Positions 23,801 to 35,746 of a stretch of DNA of 64,000 nucleotides are shown piece by piece. This DNA comes from Patiria pectinifera. Its lineage: Eukaryota > Echinodermata > Asteroidea > Valvatida > Asterinidae. The stretch covers positions 6,277,770 through 6,341,769 of the forward strand of contig CM057142.1 in assembly GCA_029964075.1 (NCBI GenBank), given 5' to 3'. The translations under genes and the position numbers were made by a program. Position 1 is the stretch's first letter. Every line of letters starts with the position of its first letter. The notes beneath the pieces were generated by a model. That model was not told where the DNA came from and did not search any database. It saw only the letters and a program-made list of their open reading frames with translations.

Positions 23801-26800
23801 CTTTGTTCCGATTTCTTTGTTGTGCTAAGAAAACAATAAGCTCAAAACCTATGCATTGTCAGTGACAAAACCGCTCGGTTAACTCTTCTTCGTTAGTATA
23901 GATGACAATTTCTTTTTTAAAAATAAGTCAACAAACCCGATTGCCTGCCACGATTTTTCGAATGAGAGGTAGCTTCTGAACGAAAATATCACAACGATCG
24001 TTAGAGGTCAAAATTAGAAGACAAAGTCTTGCACCATAGCTTTTGCTTTTTGTTAAGTTCTTAAAAATGACAGCACACCAGACTTGAGATTCTCTTCTGT
24101 CCATTTCACTAGCGTCTACTACACGATCCATGCACAAGCTAAACGATTTCGCACCCGGAGAATCGTCTCTGATGGGGATACCGGATGGTCCACATCGAGT
24201 TAGCAAGCCGCTTTTCCTCCAGAGATAAAGGCTGTTAAACCTTGAAAATCTGACATCTTTATCAGAGGAAGTGGGCATCGCATTTACTACCCACTGTGCG
24301 TATACTTGAAACTGGGGGAAAAGTGACTTTCCCACGGTTGTAGAGCGAAAGGAACGTGTGATTGTTAATTCGTATCCCTGATTACAGTGTTAGCCGCCAA
24401 TTGGTTCACTTCCGTGTTGAAAAGACAAGGCCATAAATGGCGATTTTGACAGTCTATATTTAACACCATTGCTTGAAATGTGGGATCTCGAAATAATGCG
24501 TTGATCTGATATGGTACAGGTTTAATCCCGCCGTACAATTAATATTAATGTTTTTAGTGTGGTGGACATTTTTCATCGGTCAGATTCCAGAAAAAAATCA
24601 TTATAATTTGCTAAGTTTGATTTACTTCTCTCATACTCATAGACGGTCCGCGTTTGTATTGTCTGAAATACCTCCAACTCACAATCCTTTTAACACAATT
24701 CCTATAGCCACACATAACTCAATAAAATGTATGAAGGACACTTATCAACGCTACAACCCTACCCCGCAAAAAAGGCTCACAGAAGTCTTGTTCTATTTCT
24801 TGTTATTTTACACTTACAATATTGAAACGGAGCCGCTTTGATTGTGTTATTCATAATCGTTTAATTACGAAAATAGTAGTTCACGAAGCAGTGACATAAT
24901 GTAGACCTCGGACTTGAAGTTCCTGCAAAGACTGACTCCATCCTTTGAAGTAAATATTCTTCAATATTCATCCTAACACTGCAACTATAAGGTTTAATAT
25001 TGGCCTGTGGTGGCACGCTGTCTTGCGCGTGGCACCACGTGGGCAGCGAGTGCCAAACCCCTGCCCCTCGTGCGCCCGGCACGCGGAGGCCAAACTCATT
25101 GACCACCCTAGACGACTGATCAAGAAAACACCGCGTCAGTGTGCCGACCATAAAAATAGCAAATATCTGGTCGTGAACTTCTTAACAGACGCACCCCTCT
25201 CTGCATGCTCTGGGGGCCTGTTTGATGTTTCCTGGCCCGGTTGCCACAGCAACATTTGACCCACGCGAGACCCCCTCGTGTGTGACGGGGCTTCTAATAA
25301 GACTTTTTTTCTTCCTTGGCACAAAGAGCGGTGAGTTCGTCGCGTCACCTGTTCGGGATTGTAAGCTTAATTCCTCCGTCACTCAACATTCCTTCGCAGG
25401 CCGTGTCTTGAACAAAGCGTCCCCGTTACCGAAACACACCGCAGCAACAAAGGAGGTGTCTCCAATACACACAGCACAGGTTAGCTCCATATGACATTCT
25501 TGCCTTAGGTTAACAATCGACCAGATGTACATGTCATTATTTTTTGTCACATACATTTTACTTTACCCCATCATACTAGTTTTATACCGAGAACTTTATG
25601 ACAAAGGACTCAGAGTCATTCTTTCCCTCCAAACAACCACCAACATCAAGCAATTGTTTTTATAAGCGAACAGTTTATTCTTCAGCATAATTGAAAAGGA
25701 TCAGGAGTGTGAGGGTGTGTGTCGGGGGAGGGAGGGGAAGGATGTCAAAATCAATTTCTTGCGAGATTTGGAAAAACTTATAGAAAAGTAAATCGATAAA
25801 CTAAGGAAAAATAAGTTAGTTTGGTGGCAAAGAAAGTTGGGTTTGGGTTGATAGAACGTTGAACAAAATTGAGTCGCTACAAACGATTTTGAAGGTGGTG
25901 GTGGTGGTGTGGTGGTGGTGGTGGGGGGGGGGGCACTCAGCCCCCGGGGCTCGCGTCCACTCTCAAGGGCTGATCCTTAAAAAGACTGAAAGTTACAAGG
26001 CGAAAGCCTTTTGTCACGGGGTGGAAACTCACAAAAGAAAAACCCGGCGCACGTGCGGCTAGGTTGTACGGTTTTGCGACCCTGCTCGGGATGACAATGA
26101 CAGAATACCCGTTGTGTGAATCGACCTTGTTTTGGCTGTGGTTGTTTCATCTCCCACCCCTCATATATCTGTGTCATTGAAAGAGAGGTTATGAACTTCT
26201 GTTTTTTTTTCTCTGTTTTTTTTCCCCCCAGAGACGCGCTAGCCCTAAATGGGCGTTCCGTCCTTGTGTTTTGTCATGCAGATAGGGATTGTGACTTGAA
26301 CATCATGAAAAGATAATTGTTAACGACCTTGCTTCCACCCTCCACGAAAGAACAAAGTTCCATTACAAATTCGTCATTGGTGGGGCCATCGGATGTTGTT
26401 TATGCAATCTTATTCCAGTCGGAGTGAATATGGGTACCTTGTTGGAAAGCTCCGGTTTTCATGTATGTGGTGGCGGGGGAGGGCAAATACAGAACCATAG
26501 TTAACAAGGCTTCACAATTTTTGGAAGAGGATTTTACAATGGTCAATACTTTTTTGGGGGGGTGTTGTGTTGGCTGGTTGATTGATACACGTGTACGATC
26601 ACCTTATCCAGACGCTAGTATAAGGCTTCCCTGCATCAGAAACCTGCAAACAGCGGTTCCAAAGATTCTAGCCGCACCATGATGTAGGTCCTAATTTATT
26701 CCCAATTGTCATCTTGCATTTATTCAGTGGGAGACATAAACCTCAGTGTTTGTGGTTTTGCAGTGACCTTTGACTGCCGTAAATCACGCCACAGACAACC

Positions 26801-29003
26801 CTCTGTAAATCACTCCATGCACCGCGCGCGCGCGGGCCAGATTCACCCTTTGATCTCCACCCGAGGACGGGCACGTGAGCTCGCGTGCCAAGACAGAAAT
26901 ATAAAAGATAAGCGGCACCTCCGCTGTGTACATTGACTGTAGTCTTTCGCGCCAAAAAAATCGGACCCATCGAAATTCAGATAATTCCTCCACTATGCAA
27001 ATAGATCTGCCATTTATCTCCGTCAGTAGTGACTATTCTAACAAATTACAATGAACGCAATAAAAAACATTTGCAGGTGAACAAAAATAATTTCATGAGC
27101 AATTTAATCCGGCTATAAATTCTTTGGTCAGGATGCAATTTTATGACATGGGTTTATACTCAGAACTTTTTATCGTCAGGAAACGAAATTGGCAGATTTA
27201 GCATTTCAGACACATCCTTTGAAAAATGATTGAGGGACAATTGCATTTATTTAGTTCTATGGGCTCACTTACACAGTGCCCCACTGGGAGGCAATATGCA
27301 TTCAAAAGGCGGTCATGCCCCAGTGCGTAAAATACATCATAGGTGTACTACAATAAGTGCTCCTTCACAACAAGGAGTTTTTAATAATAATGTTATTCAG
27401 CGAGCTCTTTCAAAGAGCGCGTGTGGCAAAGGCCCTGGACGGCCTACAGGTGAGCCGGGTATTGTTTGACTAAGCAGGCAGAACAGGTGTGGGCCCACCT
27501 GCCCCTCAATCAGCCTAGGCACGCGCCACGCTTCACGCCCCGAGAGATCGCTTTTGTGTACGTCATTTTGTCAAAGCAAAGTTTGGGGGGGGGGGGGGGG
27601 TTGAGCGCGCGCAAACATCTAAGAGATTACCAGAATTTGCCGCCCATGGTCGAAGTCCAGGGTCCATTTACGCAAGGTAAAGATTACGGATTGTTGTTGA
27701 CATCAGATTTGGCGGGAATTTTAGCTACTGCAGGTAGTACCTGAAGCCAGGTGTACGGTACGGTGTACACGTGCACAAGCTGTAGGCCTACACAGAGGTG
27801 CACATCAATGCATAGTTGTGGATTGTGACGTTTAGATCTATAATTTCAGAATGTTTAAAATGTTTTAAAATTTACTGAAACTTGTCACAAAAAAGATTGA
27901 CTTTTATTAGCAAAATCTTTCTCAATTGCTGTGGGAATACCGCAAAAGTTTTAACTGAAATTTCACAGAAAGTGAAATTTCATCAAGTTCTAAACACTCC
28001 CGTTCATAAATCGCAAGTTTATTAACCCGTTACAAAGTAAGAAGAAACAAAAAAAATGTTGGGCGTGATTTTCCGATTTTATTTTCAAGTGCAAAGTGAA
28101 CCCTTTGAAAATGCCCCGAAAAACAAGGGAAGACAAATTCTGACAAACGCATGGCTGGGTGTGGAACTACAGATAATAATTGTTTATCAGAATATCAAGT
28201 TTACAGAAATTCTTAAATGTTAATTTGGAATTTTCGGAGATTTATTTAAGTGCGCCACGTTAGGGAACACTCCGCAAATTTGTGCCCAATTTCCGGAAGC
28301 CACCGTTTTTGAATTTCGGATAAAATTTTATGAAATTCGGATTAAAACACTTGAGGGCCTCCTATATAAAAACACGGTTGTTGGTATAGTACCCTGAACA
28401 CATTGTACATTGAACAAGGTTTTTGTAGAAGCGAATCAGACTACGTGAGAAATACAATTTCCGGAGTCATGCGAGTGACGAGGAGATTTTTTTATTTGTC
28501 TTTAATAAAAGCTTTGAATTCAGACGGAAATTGTAGCGAATAGATCTTTCGTGAAGCTTTCGTTCTTGTCTTTTTGCTAATTTTTGATTGTGTAGTTTTG
28601 GTCATATTGCAATACAAGTAATTTGAAGGTAGGCTAGGCCTAGGGAGAACGGTGTGGAAAGATTTCCATGTCTGGCCAGCACTTGTCACCCTGGCCTGTG
28701 CACAAACCCTATGGGATTGGTCTGAAAATTTCTATTTTCTCAGTAAATACTTTAATATTTTCCCTGCTAAATTTGAATTTTTAAGGACATTTTAATCACT
28801 TTCTGATGGTTAATAAGTCACTGAAGAGAACAATTAGTGATGGCGAGATATGGGAATCTTTCCCGACATGCCCGAGTAACTAGGACTCTACCGTCTATGA
28901 ATCGCCTTTTATAACATTTGGAGATGGTCGGGTGATAGTAGGGTCCTAGGATCATAAAGTACATGGCGTTGTGCACCTATCAAATGTTTCCCCACCCCTG
29001 AGC
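20897..29003. other. Distal Delta upstream region, no gene seen
   Basis: 8 kb without supported exons. Contents are GGCACGCG motifs at 25078-25085, 26882-26889 and 27518-27525, a (CG)6 tract at 26823-26834, a GGT repeat running into a G-run at 25893-25932, and a G-run of about 17 bases ending near 27600. A 135-codon open frame at 23928-24335 (minus) has no recognisable family and is left uncalled. Confidence 0.45.
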
Positions 29004-29212
29004 GGGAAAAAATGTTGGAACCTGATGCCACTTCCGCGATTGTGTATAAAGTCTATGGAAAGTTAAAAAAAAAAGAGTATTTAAAAAAAAAAAACATTGG
29101 AAATGTTTCTCAGTCCCATGTCTTATCATCATTTTTGCAATGAATGACCTTCATTGAGATGATAGGCCTACATGAAGAAAAAAGTGGCGTCAGGTTGCAA
29201 CATTTTTTTCCC
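29004..29212. mobile_element. MITE, family with the copy at 54173-54378
   Basis: Inverted ends of about 30 bp: GGAACCTGATGCCACTT on the left (29017-29033) and AAGTGGCGTCAGGTTGC on the right. The interior (TTGGAAATGTTTCTCAGTCCC and following) is shared with the second copy at 54 kb, which shows a dispersed family. Confidence 0.6.
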
Positions 29213-29347
29213 ATGTGGCAGTCATGCAAGACGCTAATACTCGACTTAATACAAACAAAAGTGACTAAAATATGAGAAATATTGATGATTACGGTGGCTT
29301 CTCCAGAAAAAGACGTGTAGGCCTACCATGGCTGTTGTGCGTTCATG

Positions 29348-30216
29348 TGAGTAACTCCAGCTTAACAAGCTCATCAGGAATTCACATGTAACGCTGGAGA
29401 CATAACCATGGCGTGAGAGTGTGGTCGTAAGAGACCCTAAAATAGGGCCTCCCCAAAATGGTCCATTTTCACCTCTATAATCCCACCCCAGATTCCATGG
29501 TCATACCTCACACTATTCAGCAGTCATTCACGAAGCTAATGATTGACTTGAAACAGAACCAAAAAATACTAAAATGTATTTTTTTTTACAATTTGGGTGG
29601 CTTGTCCATAAAAAACGTCCAGTTCCAACGGCTGTCGTCCATCTTATTTAGTTAATTATGCAAATGATGCATCACCTGATGATTACCGAAAAAATTGTGG
29701 GGTGTATGTGGGTACCACACCGCTTTCAAGCGCCGCTAGTGGGTTCAATTTTCGTCTGGTGCGTTGTTGTGAAAAGCAGTCGCGGAAAGCAAGACAACGC
29801 ACCAGACGAAAATTGAACCCACTAGCGGCGCTTGAAAGCGGTGTGGTACCCACATACATCCCGCAATTTTTTTTCGGTAATCATCACGTGATGCATTCAT
29901 TTGCATAATTAACTAAACACGATGGAAGACAGCCGTTGGAACTGGACGTTTTTTTATGGACAAGCCGCCGAAATCGTCAACAATTTGCACATTTTAGTTT
30001 TTTGTTTCTGTTTCAAGTCGATCATTAGCTTCGTGAATGACTGCTGAATATTGTGAGGTATGGCCATGGAATCTGGGGTGGGATTATAGAGGTGAAATGG
30101 ACCATTTGGGGGAGGCCCCCTTTTTAGGGTCTCTTACGACCACACTCTCACTCTGTGGTTATGTCTCCAGCGTTACATGTGAATTCCTGATGAGCTTGTT
30201 AAGCTGGAGTTACTCA
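29348..30216. mobile_element. Giant near-perfect hairpin (870 bp)
   Basis: Two arms of about 420 bp (29348-29767 and 29794-30216) are inverted copies around a 26-bp loop. The innermost 60-plus bp of each arm match perfectly. Outer parts differ by scattered substitutions and small indels, including a replaced block around 29575-29600. The ends read TGAGTAACTCC inwards on both sides. No coding motif was found; the short ORFs inside simply mirror each other. A foldback transposon is likely. No clear target duplication was seen. Confidence 0.75.
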
Positions 30217-30705
30217 AGCTAGTTGTGTACGTGTGACGTTGTTGTGTACAAGTGTCCCATGATCACAATTGCCGTTTTCCACACCCGGCTTCGGCTTCTT
30301 GTGGGAGTCCCGATATGATAGGACACCGCCGTTGTGTATGGTGTGTTTGTCGTGAGAGCTTTTTCTCGATTGCGTGCGGAGGGACTTTCCCTCAATGAGA
30401 AATAATTTTGCGTAGAGCGGGCGATGAGAAATTCGGACACATGTAGGAGAATACTGTACGCTAATGTCAGGAACTCAGAATGACAACCCTGCATCATGAA
30501 ATGAGACAGAATAATACAATTTTTGGGGATTAAAGTTCCAGAAAGTGAGTATTTATTAAGCCAAGATTACATAGATCCACTTTACAGCTTCCTTTGATCG
30601 CTTTATTTGTGTAAAGTTTGCAGACACGTGATGTACAAAATGAAACTTGTGCACATGTACATGTACATGTGTTTAACCATGTAGTTCTATGTGGTTTTTT
30701 AAAAA

Positions 30706-30800
30706 AAATAAGTATGATACTATTTGCCTTCAAGCAATGACTACACCGTCTGCAATGAAACACAAAATAACAACAACAGGTTTAAAGTCACAGTTCTCTA
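30706..30800 (-). repeat. 3' direct repeat (short LTR-like) of the Ty3 element
   Basis: 95 bp, 93 identical to 35704-35798. On the minus strand it is preceded by GGGAGGG and TG, compatible with a polypurine tract and LTR start. The outer end lacks the usual CA. Confidence 0.7.
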
Positions 30801-30847
30801 CACCCTCCCAAGTCTTTGGAGGGGAGTGACAAAGACTGATACGAAAG

Positions 30848-31251
30848 TCATTGTTTGCTAAAGTCCCCATTGTTCAACCATGTTGGTGGTTTGGTCTGTC
30901 GAGTTGAGCGACGCGTGGTAGGTGTGGGTGGGTGAGGAGAGGAGGCTGCAGGTTGAGGCTCCATGGTGGGGATGGGTTGCTCCTTGAGGCCGGGGGCATT
31001 GTGTGGCAGAGGGCTCGTAGAGCTCGTGGAATGGGGCCGGCTGCCGTTGGGCGCTGGGATGGCTGTGGGTGGGTGGTTGTTGGAGGTGGTGTCGGGGTGG
31101 CTGGTGGTGTCGTTGCTGCACCTGGTGAGTCCTTCTGGGTGGTGGGAGGGTCGGTGTGGAACGGCCAAGGTGTGGTAGGGGGCAGCGATGGGGGCTTGGC
31201 CATCTTGGCTGGTGGAATCATGGCTGTCACCAGGCCAGGTGCCATTGCCAA
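30848..31251 (-). pseudogene. pol: Ty3/gypsy Pol C-terminal Pro-rich tail
   Basis: A Pro/Thr/Ser-rich stretch ends in RRSTRQTKPPTWLNNGDF and a stop at 30848. A basic RRSTR-PP-WL ending is common at the C-terminus of echinoderm and fish gypsy Pol proteins. Overlapping open frames on the plus strand are shadows of this biased sequence. Confidence 0.65.
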
Positions 31252-32182
31252 TGGTGCGTGGGGAATGACGGGCAGGTACTTACGCAGGAATTTCTGTTGC
31301 GCATTGTAACCCTTCCAGAGCCGTCCACTCTCACCAAATATTGGTCAAACTGGCGCACCTTGACCACAATGCCTGTCTTGTCCCACTTGGTGGGGTTGGG
31401 GCTGGTCTGGTTCTGGATGCGGACACAGTCTCCAATGATCAGCAGAGGAAAGGTGCGGGTGTCACTGTGCTCAGTGAGGCGCTCAGCAGTATGCATGTGA
31501 CGGTTGCGCAGTGCCTCCACCCGAGAGAGGAGGGTCTCCCGCCATGTTGTGTGGGGCTGGTACTTGCCGGGATGGATGGGGATGAAGTCTCTTACATATG
31601 CATAAATATGCACATGGCAGGGGAGAGGTGTGTGTCACGGTCAGGGGTATTGCGGTGCTGGAGCATGGCTCGTTGGAACTTGTCAGTGTTCAATGTGCCG
31701 GCAGCGTCAGTGTTGTTTGTCAGGAGGCGTTTCACGGTTTCGACTCCTACCTCCGCGCGACAATTGCTGTGGGGGAAGGCGACTGAAGACATGCGGTGGT
31801 TCACGCCCCAACAGCGTAAGAATGTTGCCATCTGGCCGGACTTGAACTCAGGGCCGCCATCTGACGTTAACTCGTCGCTGATGCGGTAAGTGACGAAGAT
31901 GCGGCGCAGGGCAGCAATGAGTCCAGTAGCGCCATTAGCAGCTTTCTCCACGATTGGCCAGTTGCTGTATCAGTTTACAGCCACCAAGTAGTTCTGGCCT
32001 CGGTAGTGGAAGTAGTCAGCCACGACACATTGGAATGGGTAGGCTGGTTGGATGGGAGGGGTAGGTGGTGCACTTGGCTGTGAGGTTGCCATCCGGTTGC
32101 AGGGTGAACAAAGCGCTCGCATCTCTGTGATTGCTGGTGTCATGCCTGGCCAGAAAAATGAGGACTCTGCCCTCGAGCACAT
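31227..32182 (-). pseudogene. pol: Ty3/gypsy integrase remnant
   Basis: The zinc-finger CXXC is CSPC. The catalytic D,D-35-E triad is visible: D in VVADYFHY (32017-32015), D in TSDGGPEF (31861-31859) and E in NCRAEVGVE (31753-31751), with exactly 35 residues between the last two. An in-frame TGA near 31965 and a frameshift near 31600 break it. A C-terminal GPY/F-like barrel (NPTKWDKTGIVV) follows. Confidence 0.85.
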
Positions 32183-32910
32183 CTGTGAGACACCCGGTGG
32201 GCTGAGTGCAAGGCCTGAAGCACCCGGTCGCGAATGGAGGGTGGGATGACTATGCGGTCATTGTAGAGGACTACCCCATCGAAAGTGGTTAGGCCATCAC
32301 GAAATTGGTGATACTGGTGGACTGCGGGGGGAAAATGGCCTCTGAGCTCTGGGAAGCCATCCACGATGACTTCGAGTAAGCTGGACATTGAGGGGTCGCT
32401 GGTGGTGGCATCATCCCATGTAATTGATGTGATCACCTCGGTGGGCTGTGAGGCTGCCAGGGTGCAAAGCTGAGTGGTGTCCTGGCCATGAGTACGGAGC
32501 GCGGCAAGGAAGTCATGAGGCAGCTCAGGCTGGGTGATCTGTCCCGAAGGGTTGAGTACAGTCGCAACATCATCTTGTAGGCCCAGTTGCGCAGGCTCGC
32601 CAACGGGGTGGCGGGAGACTGCGTCAGCTGCAGCATTGAGCACGCCGGGTATGTGAACAACTCGGAAGCGGTAGCACAGAGACCTCTCTTTTAGGTTGCG
32701 GAGACGAGGGTTTTGGATGTCGTCGAGGGACTGGTCGCCAAACATTTTCAGGAGGGGCTTGTGATCCATGGCAACAATGGGGTCAAAGCAGCCGAGGACA
32801 AAGTGGCGTGCCTTGTCTAGTGCATCAACAACTGCCAGTGCCTCCCCCTCCACTGGGGCGTAGCGGGACTCTGCCCCCGAGGTGAAGCGACTCCCGACGA
32901 GTGTGATCTT
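32140..32910 (-). pseudogene. pol: Ty3/gypsy RNase H and integrase N-terminus remnant
   Basis: RNase H motifs are present: ESRYAPVEGEALAVVDALDKARHF-like helix, then MDHKPLL with the catalytic Asp, and a later HIPGVLNAAADAVSR block. The integrase zinc-binding histidines (HSAHRVSH) come next, after which the frame breaks near 32180. Frame changes flank both ends. Confidence 0.85.
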
Positions 32911-33900
32911 TCAGCCAGTCTTGCAGCAAAAGGGCTTGGAGGAGGGGCAGCTGCAGTGCTTCTGGAGGAGCCAGAACCGAATGCCCTCCTTGCTCCAGTC
33001 GGTGGCGAGGCAGGTTGGTTTTGTCTTGTCGAAAATCTCCACCCCCTTGTAGATCTCATCGATGATCAGAGATTTTGATTCCTCGAAGAGGCGGTTCAGT
33101 TGGTCCGTCCACGTGAAGCGGGTGCCGGGCTTGAGGAGTTCACGAAAGGGCAGCATCCGTTTGGCCGAGGCAAAGGCGTAGGAGACCTGGTTAATTAGGC
33201 CCGAACCAGCTTCGAACATCGGTGATGTTGCGTGGCGTGGGAAAGTTCTGGGTGGCCTCTAGGTAGTGAGGGCAGGGGCGAACAGAGGTCGGGGTAATCT
33301 CGAAGCCAGCGAACTCGACTGAAGTCTTGGCGAACGAGAACTTGGAGGGGTTCAGGGTGATACCATGGCGGCCACAGATGTCAAGCCAGTTGATGGCCTG
33401 GAAGAATGCCTCCTCAATGGTGTCAGACCACATTAGTGTATCATCCACACACTTGGTCTTGTTTGGGATGTCGGCAACGATCTCATCAAAGCGGCGGCTG
33501 TAGCCGTCTCCCGAGGCGATGTACCCTTGCGGAGCAACGCGGTACCAATAGCGACCCCATGGAGTGATGAATGTTGTGAGATGGCGGTCCTCTTCATCTA
33601 GAGCGATGCTGCGATAGCCGTTCCACGCGTCAAAGACGGTTTTGCGTGTTTGGGGTGGGACCGCACGTGCCTGGTGGAGGGGTGACTTGGTGTGGTTAGT
33701 TTTGCGAACGGCATGAAGATTGAGAGGTTGGAGGTCGACTGTCTGTCTGGGCTTGCCCGACTTCTTGGCGCAAATCACCATCTTGTGGCACCAAGTAACG
33801 GGTGTGCCAATGGGTACTGGCTCGATGACTCCAAGGTGCACGTCTTGATCGAGGCCTGCCTTCACATGGTCTCGCCACAGTGCACAGGGACCGGGATCGG
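32890..33900 (-). pseudogene. pol: Ty3/gypsy reverse transcriptase remnant
   Basis: Contains the RT palm motifs: a FDAWNGY block with the first catalytic Asp, the TPWGRYWY and APQGYIASGDGYSRRFDEI blocks, and the polymerase box as CVDD (33451-33440) in place of the usual YxDD or FxDD. The thumb and connection (GHGITLNPSKF-like and VEFAGFEIT) follow. A frame break near 33200 separates it from LINQVSYAFASAKRMLPFRELL, the usual post-RT helix region. Confidence 0.88.
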
Positions 33901-34830
33901 TGTGTGGTGAGCGACTGGTCGAGCCGCAGGGTCCACCATAAGGTGCATCGGCGATCCAGACATCATGGGAAGTGGCTGATGCTCGCATACGTTGAAATTG
34001 CTAGATTTGTAGCACTCAAGCAGCCACCGCTCGAGTCTCTCGCATTTCTCTTCCATTGCTGGGAATGGAAGAGATGTGGGTGGAGGTGGCGGTGCTTGAC
34101 GCCGAGGGCAGTCGCATGTGTGGGTGATGCATGATTCAGGTGTGGGCATCAGTGTAGTTGCCGAGGAGGAGGCTCTGGCACTGGCGGGCTTGCATGCCTC
34201 TCCAATAGTGGGGAACTTGTCGGATATCAAGCCAAGGGCGACGCAAGCCTGTCTTGATAAAAGTAGTCTGTCAGAGGAGTCGGTGAAGTAGACCATCTGC
34301 CGAGTCTCAAGTGTCTTTCCAGAGGTGGAAGTCCCAGAGATCCGTAGAACAAATGCACCTACGATGCCGATGCCGTGGTTATTGGCAGCAGTCATTTTCA
34401 TGGTGACTGGGATTAGGTGGTGCTTCTCCAGACCCAGCTTGGGTAGTAGTTTTGTCCCAGAGAGGCATGACTGGCGTCCAGTGTCGGCCATGGCGGAGTA
34501 GGAATAACCGGGGTTGAGGGCTGAGGAGGGGCGTGGTGAAGCCAAGAGCGCAGGCGCATCAGACGGGATGGCCTGAATAGAGACATCAACGAAGGGCTGG
34601 GCATCGGATGCCCGCTTCTCCCATGCATCACAAAACTCACTGTAGATGTGGTGTTCGAGTGCAATTGCATGAGCACTGGTTGCCAAGGTGTCGTCAACGG
34701 AGCACAGGGCTTCAAAGATGGCAGTTGCATTGTCCTGTGGCGGTGGTGTGGTGGATGGGTGGGCTGCTGCCTGCGCTTGGACTGGCGACACACATTCTCG
34801 TGGTGGTGTAGGATGCCGCATTTGGCGCAC
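33862..34830 (-). pseudogene. pol: Ty3/gypsy aspartic protease remnant
   Basis: A 322-codon open segment. The retropepsin active-site triad D-T-G is at 34485-34477 within MADTGRQSCLSG, followed by a hydrophobic strand region and the LLLSRQACVALGL segment typical of echinoid and cnidarian gypsy proteases. It overlaps the gag frame and runs into a frame break near 33870, before the reverse transcriptase. Confidence 0.8.
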
Positions 34831-35583
34831 GTGTGGTTATAGGCTGAGCATTTCCTCACATGCTCCTGTCTGCTTCGCCCGTGGCCTGACTTGCCACAGT
34901 GACCGCAAAGTGAGGCTGCGAGTCTGGGATCGCCTGAAGTGCCATGCAGTCGTCCCTTATCCTGGCGCTTGTATGAGCTGGCGGCAGTGGCAGTTGTAGT
35001 GGTGCTGCCATGAAGGAGGCGACCGGCTGACCATTTGCCACTCTCTTTCGTTTCGACGTACTTGAGTACCTCTTCCAGTGACATGTCTTGTTTCGATTCG
35101 CCAAGGATGTCCAGTCGAATCTCCTCGTCCTCGAGCCCCCGGATGAGGGCGTCTCTGATCATGATGTCACTGTAATCGACCTGGGTTTTGCATTGACACT
35201 CGATCCTGAAGCTGCACACCCCGGCCTGACCGCGGAGGTGAGCAGAGAAGGCACGCACCGGCTCGTCACGGTCCTGGCGCATTTGCTGCAGCTGTACTCT
35301 TGTGACCATGACGTTCTCGTGACACACGGCAAGGGTCTTGATGTTGCCGAGAACGGTCTGTTCATCACTGGAGGCGAGGGCACCAAAGGTCTGTGTGAGG
35401 TCCTTCCTAAGTGCCTCGTCGCAACACTCAAGTAGCTTTGTCCGAGCCTGTGAGATGTGTGGCAGCCTTGTAATCGGCCCATCTCTGTTTGAAGTATGCC
35501 CATTCTTCACTTGTGCCAGCTGCAGATATCACAGGTCGCTTCACCTTCTCTGCCTTTGCTGCACCTGAGGCGGACGCTGGCAT
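34749..35583 (-). pseudogene. gag: Ty3/gypsy gag remnant
   Basis: Capsid-like sequence starting at an ATG at 35583. It continues in another frame after a small indel near 35440, where the first frame hits a stop. The later frame holds a capsid-type helical region and a C-terminal zinc-knuckle region: CGHCGKSGHG with later Cys/His, then a clear CX2CX4HX4C knuckle (CAKCGILHHHENVC). Gag would package the element RNA. The frame is interrupted, so no intact protein is made. Confidence 0.8.
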
Positions 35584-35691
35584 GTGGGCTGGGTCAGCCG
35601 GATGAGCAGTCCGTTCGTGCAGATCGATCAGGCGGAGCAGGATCTCCAGAGGTGTGGCAGGGTATGGTGCTCATAGTCCTTCAACTGAATA

Positions 35692-35746
35692 CGCTGTAGT
35701 CATAAATAAGTATGATACTATTTGCCTTCAAGCAATGACTACAGCG
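35692..35746. repeat. Inverted repeat at the Ty3 5' repeat boundary
   Basis: A perfect 12-bp inverted repeat, CGCTGTAGTCAT (35692-35703) and ATGACTACAGCG (35735-35746), straddles the inner edge of the 5' direct repeat. It is absent from the 3' copy's flank. It may be the real LTR terminus (CTACA) or a secondary structure. Confidence 0.45.

Noticed and set aside
23928-24335. 135-codon minus-strand open frame
   Set aside because: No recognisable domain, no codon-use contrast visible, and a frame of this length is expected by chance in 64 kb. A protein search could overturn this.
3931-28451. Su(H)/CSL-like sites (3931 CGTGGGAA, 17857 TGTGAGAA, 24329 reversed, 27930 TGTGGGAA, 28444 CGTGAGAA)
   Set aside because: The degenerate 8-mer is expected about once per 8 kb on both strands, so this number is at background.
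30932-31309. 125-codon plus-strand Gly/Val-rich open frame
   Set aside because: Antisense of the Pro-rich Pol tail; composition explains the lack of stops.
31341-31889. 182-codon plus-strand open frame
   Set aside because: Antisense shadow of the Ty3/gypsy integrase region, which has clear motifs on the minus strand.
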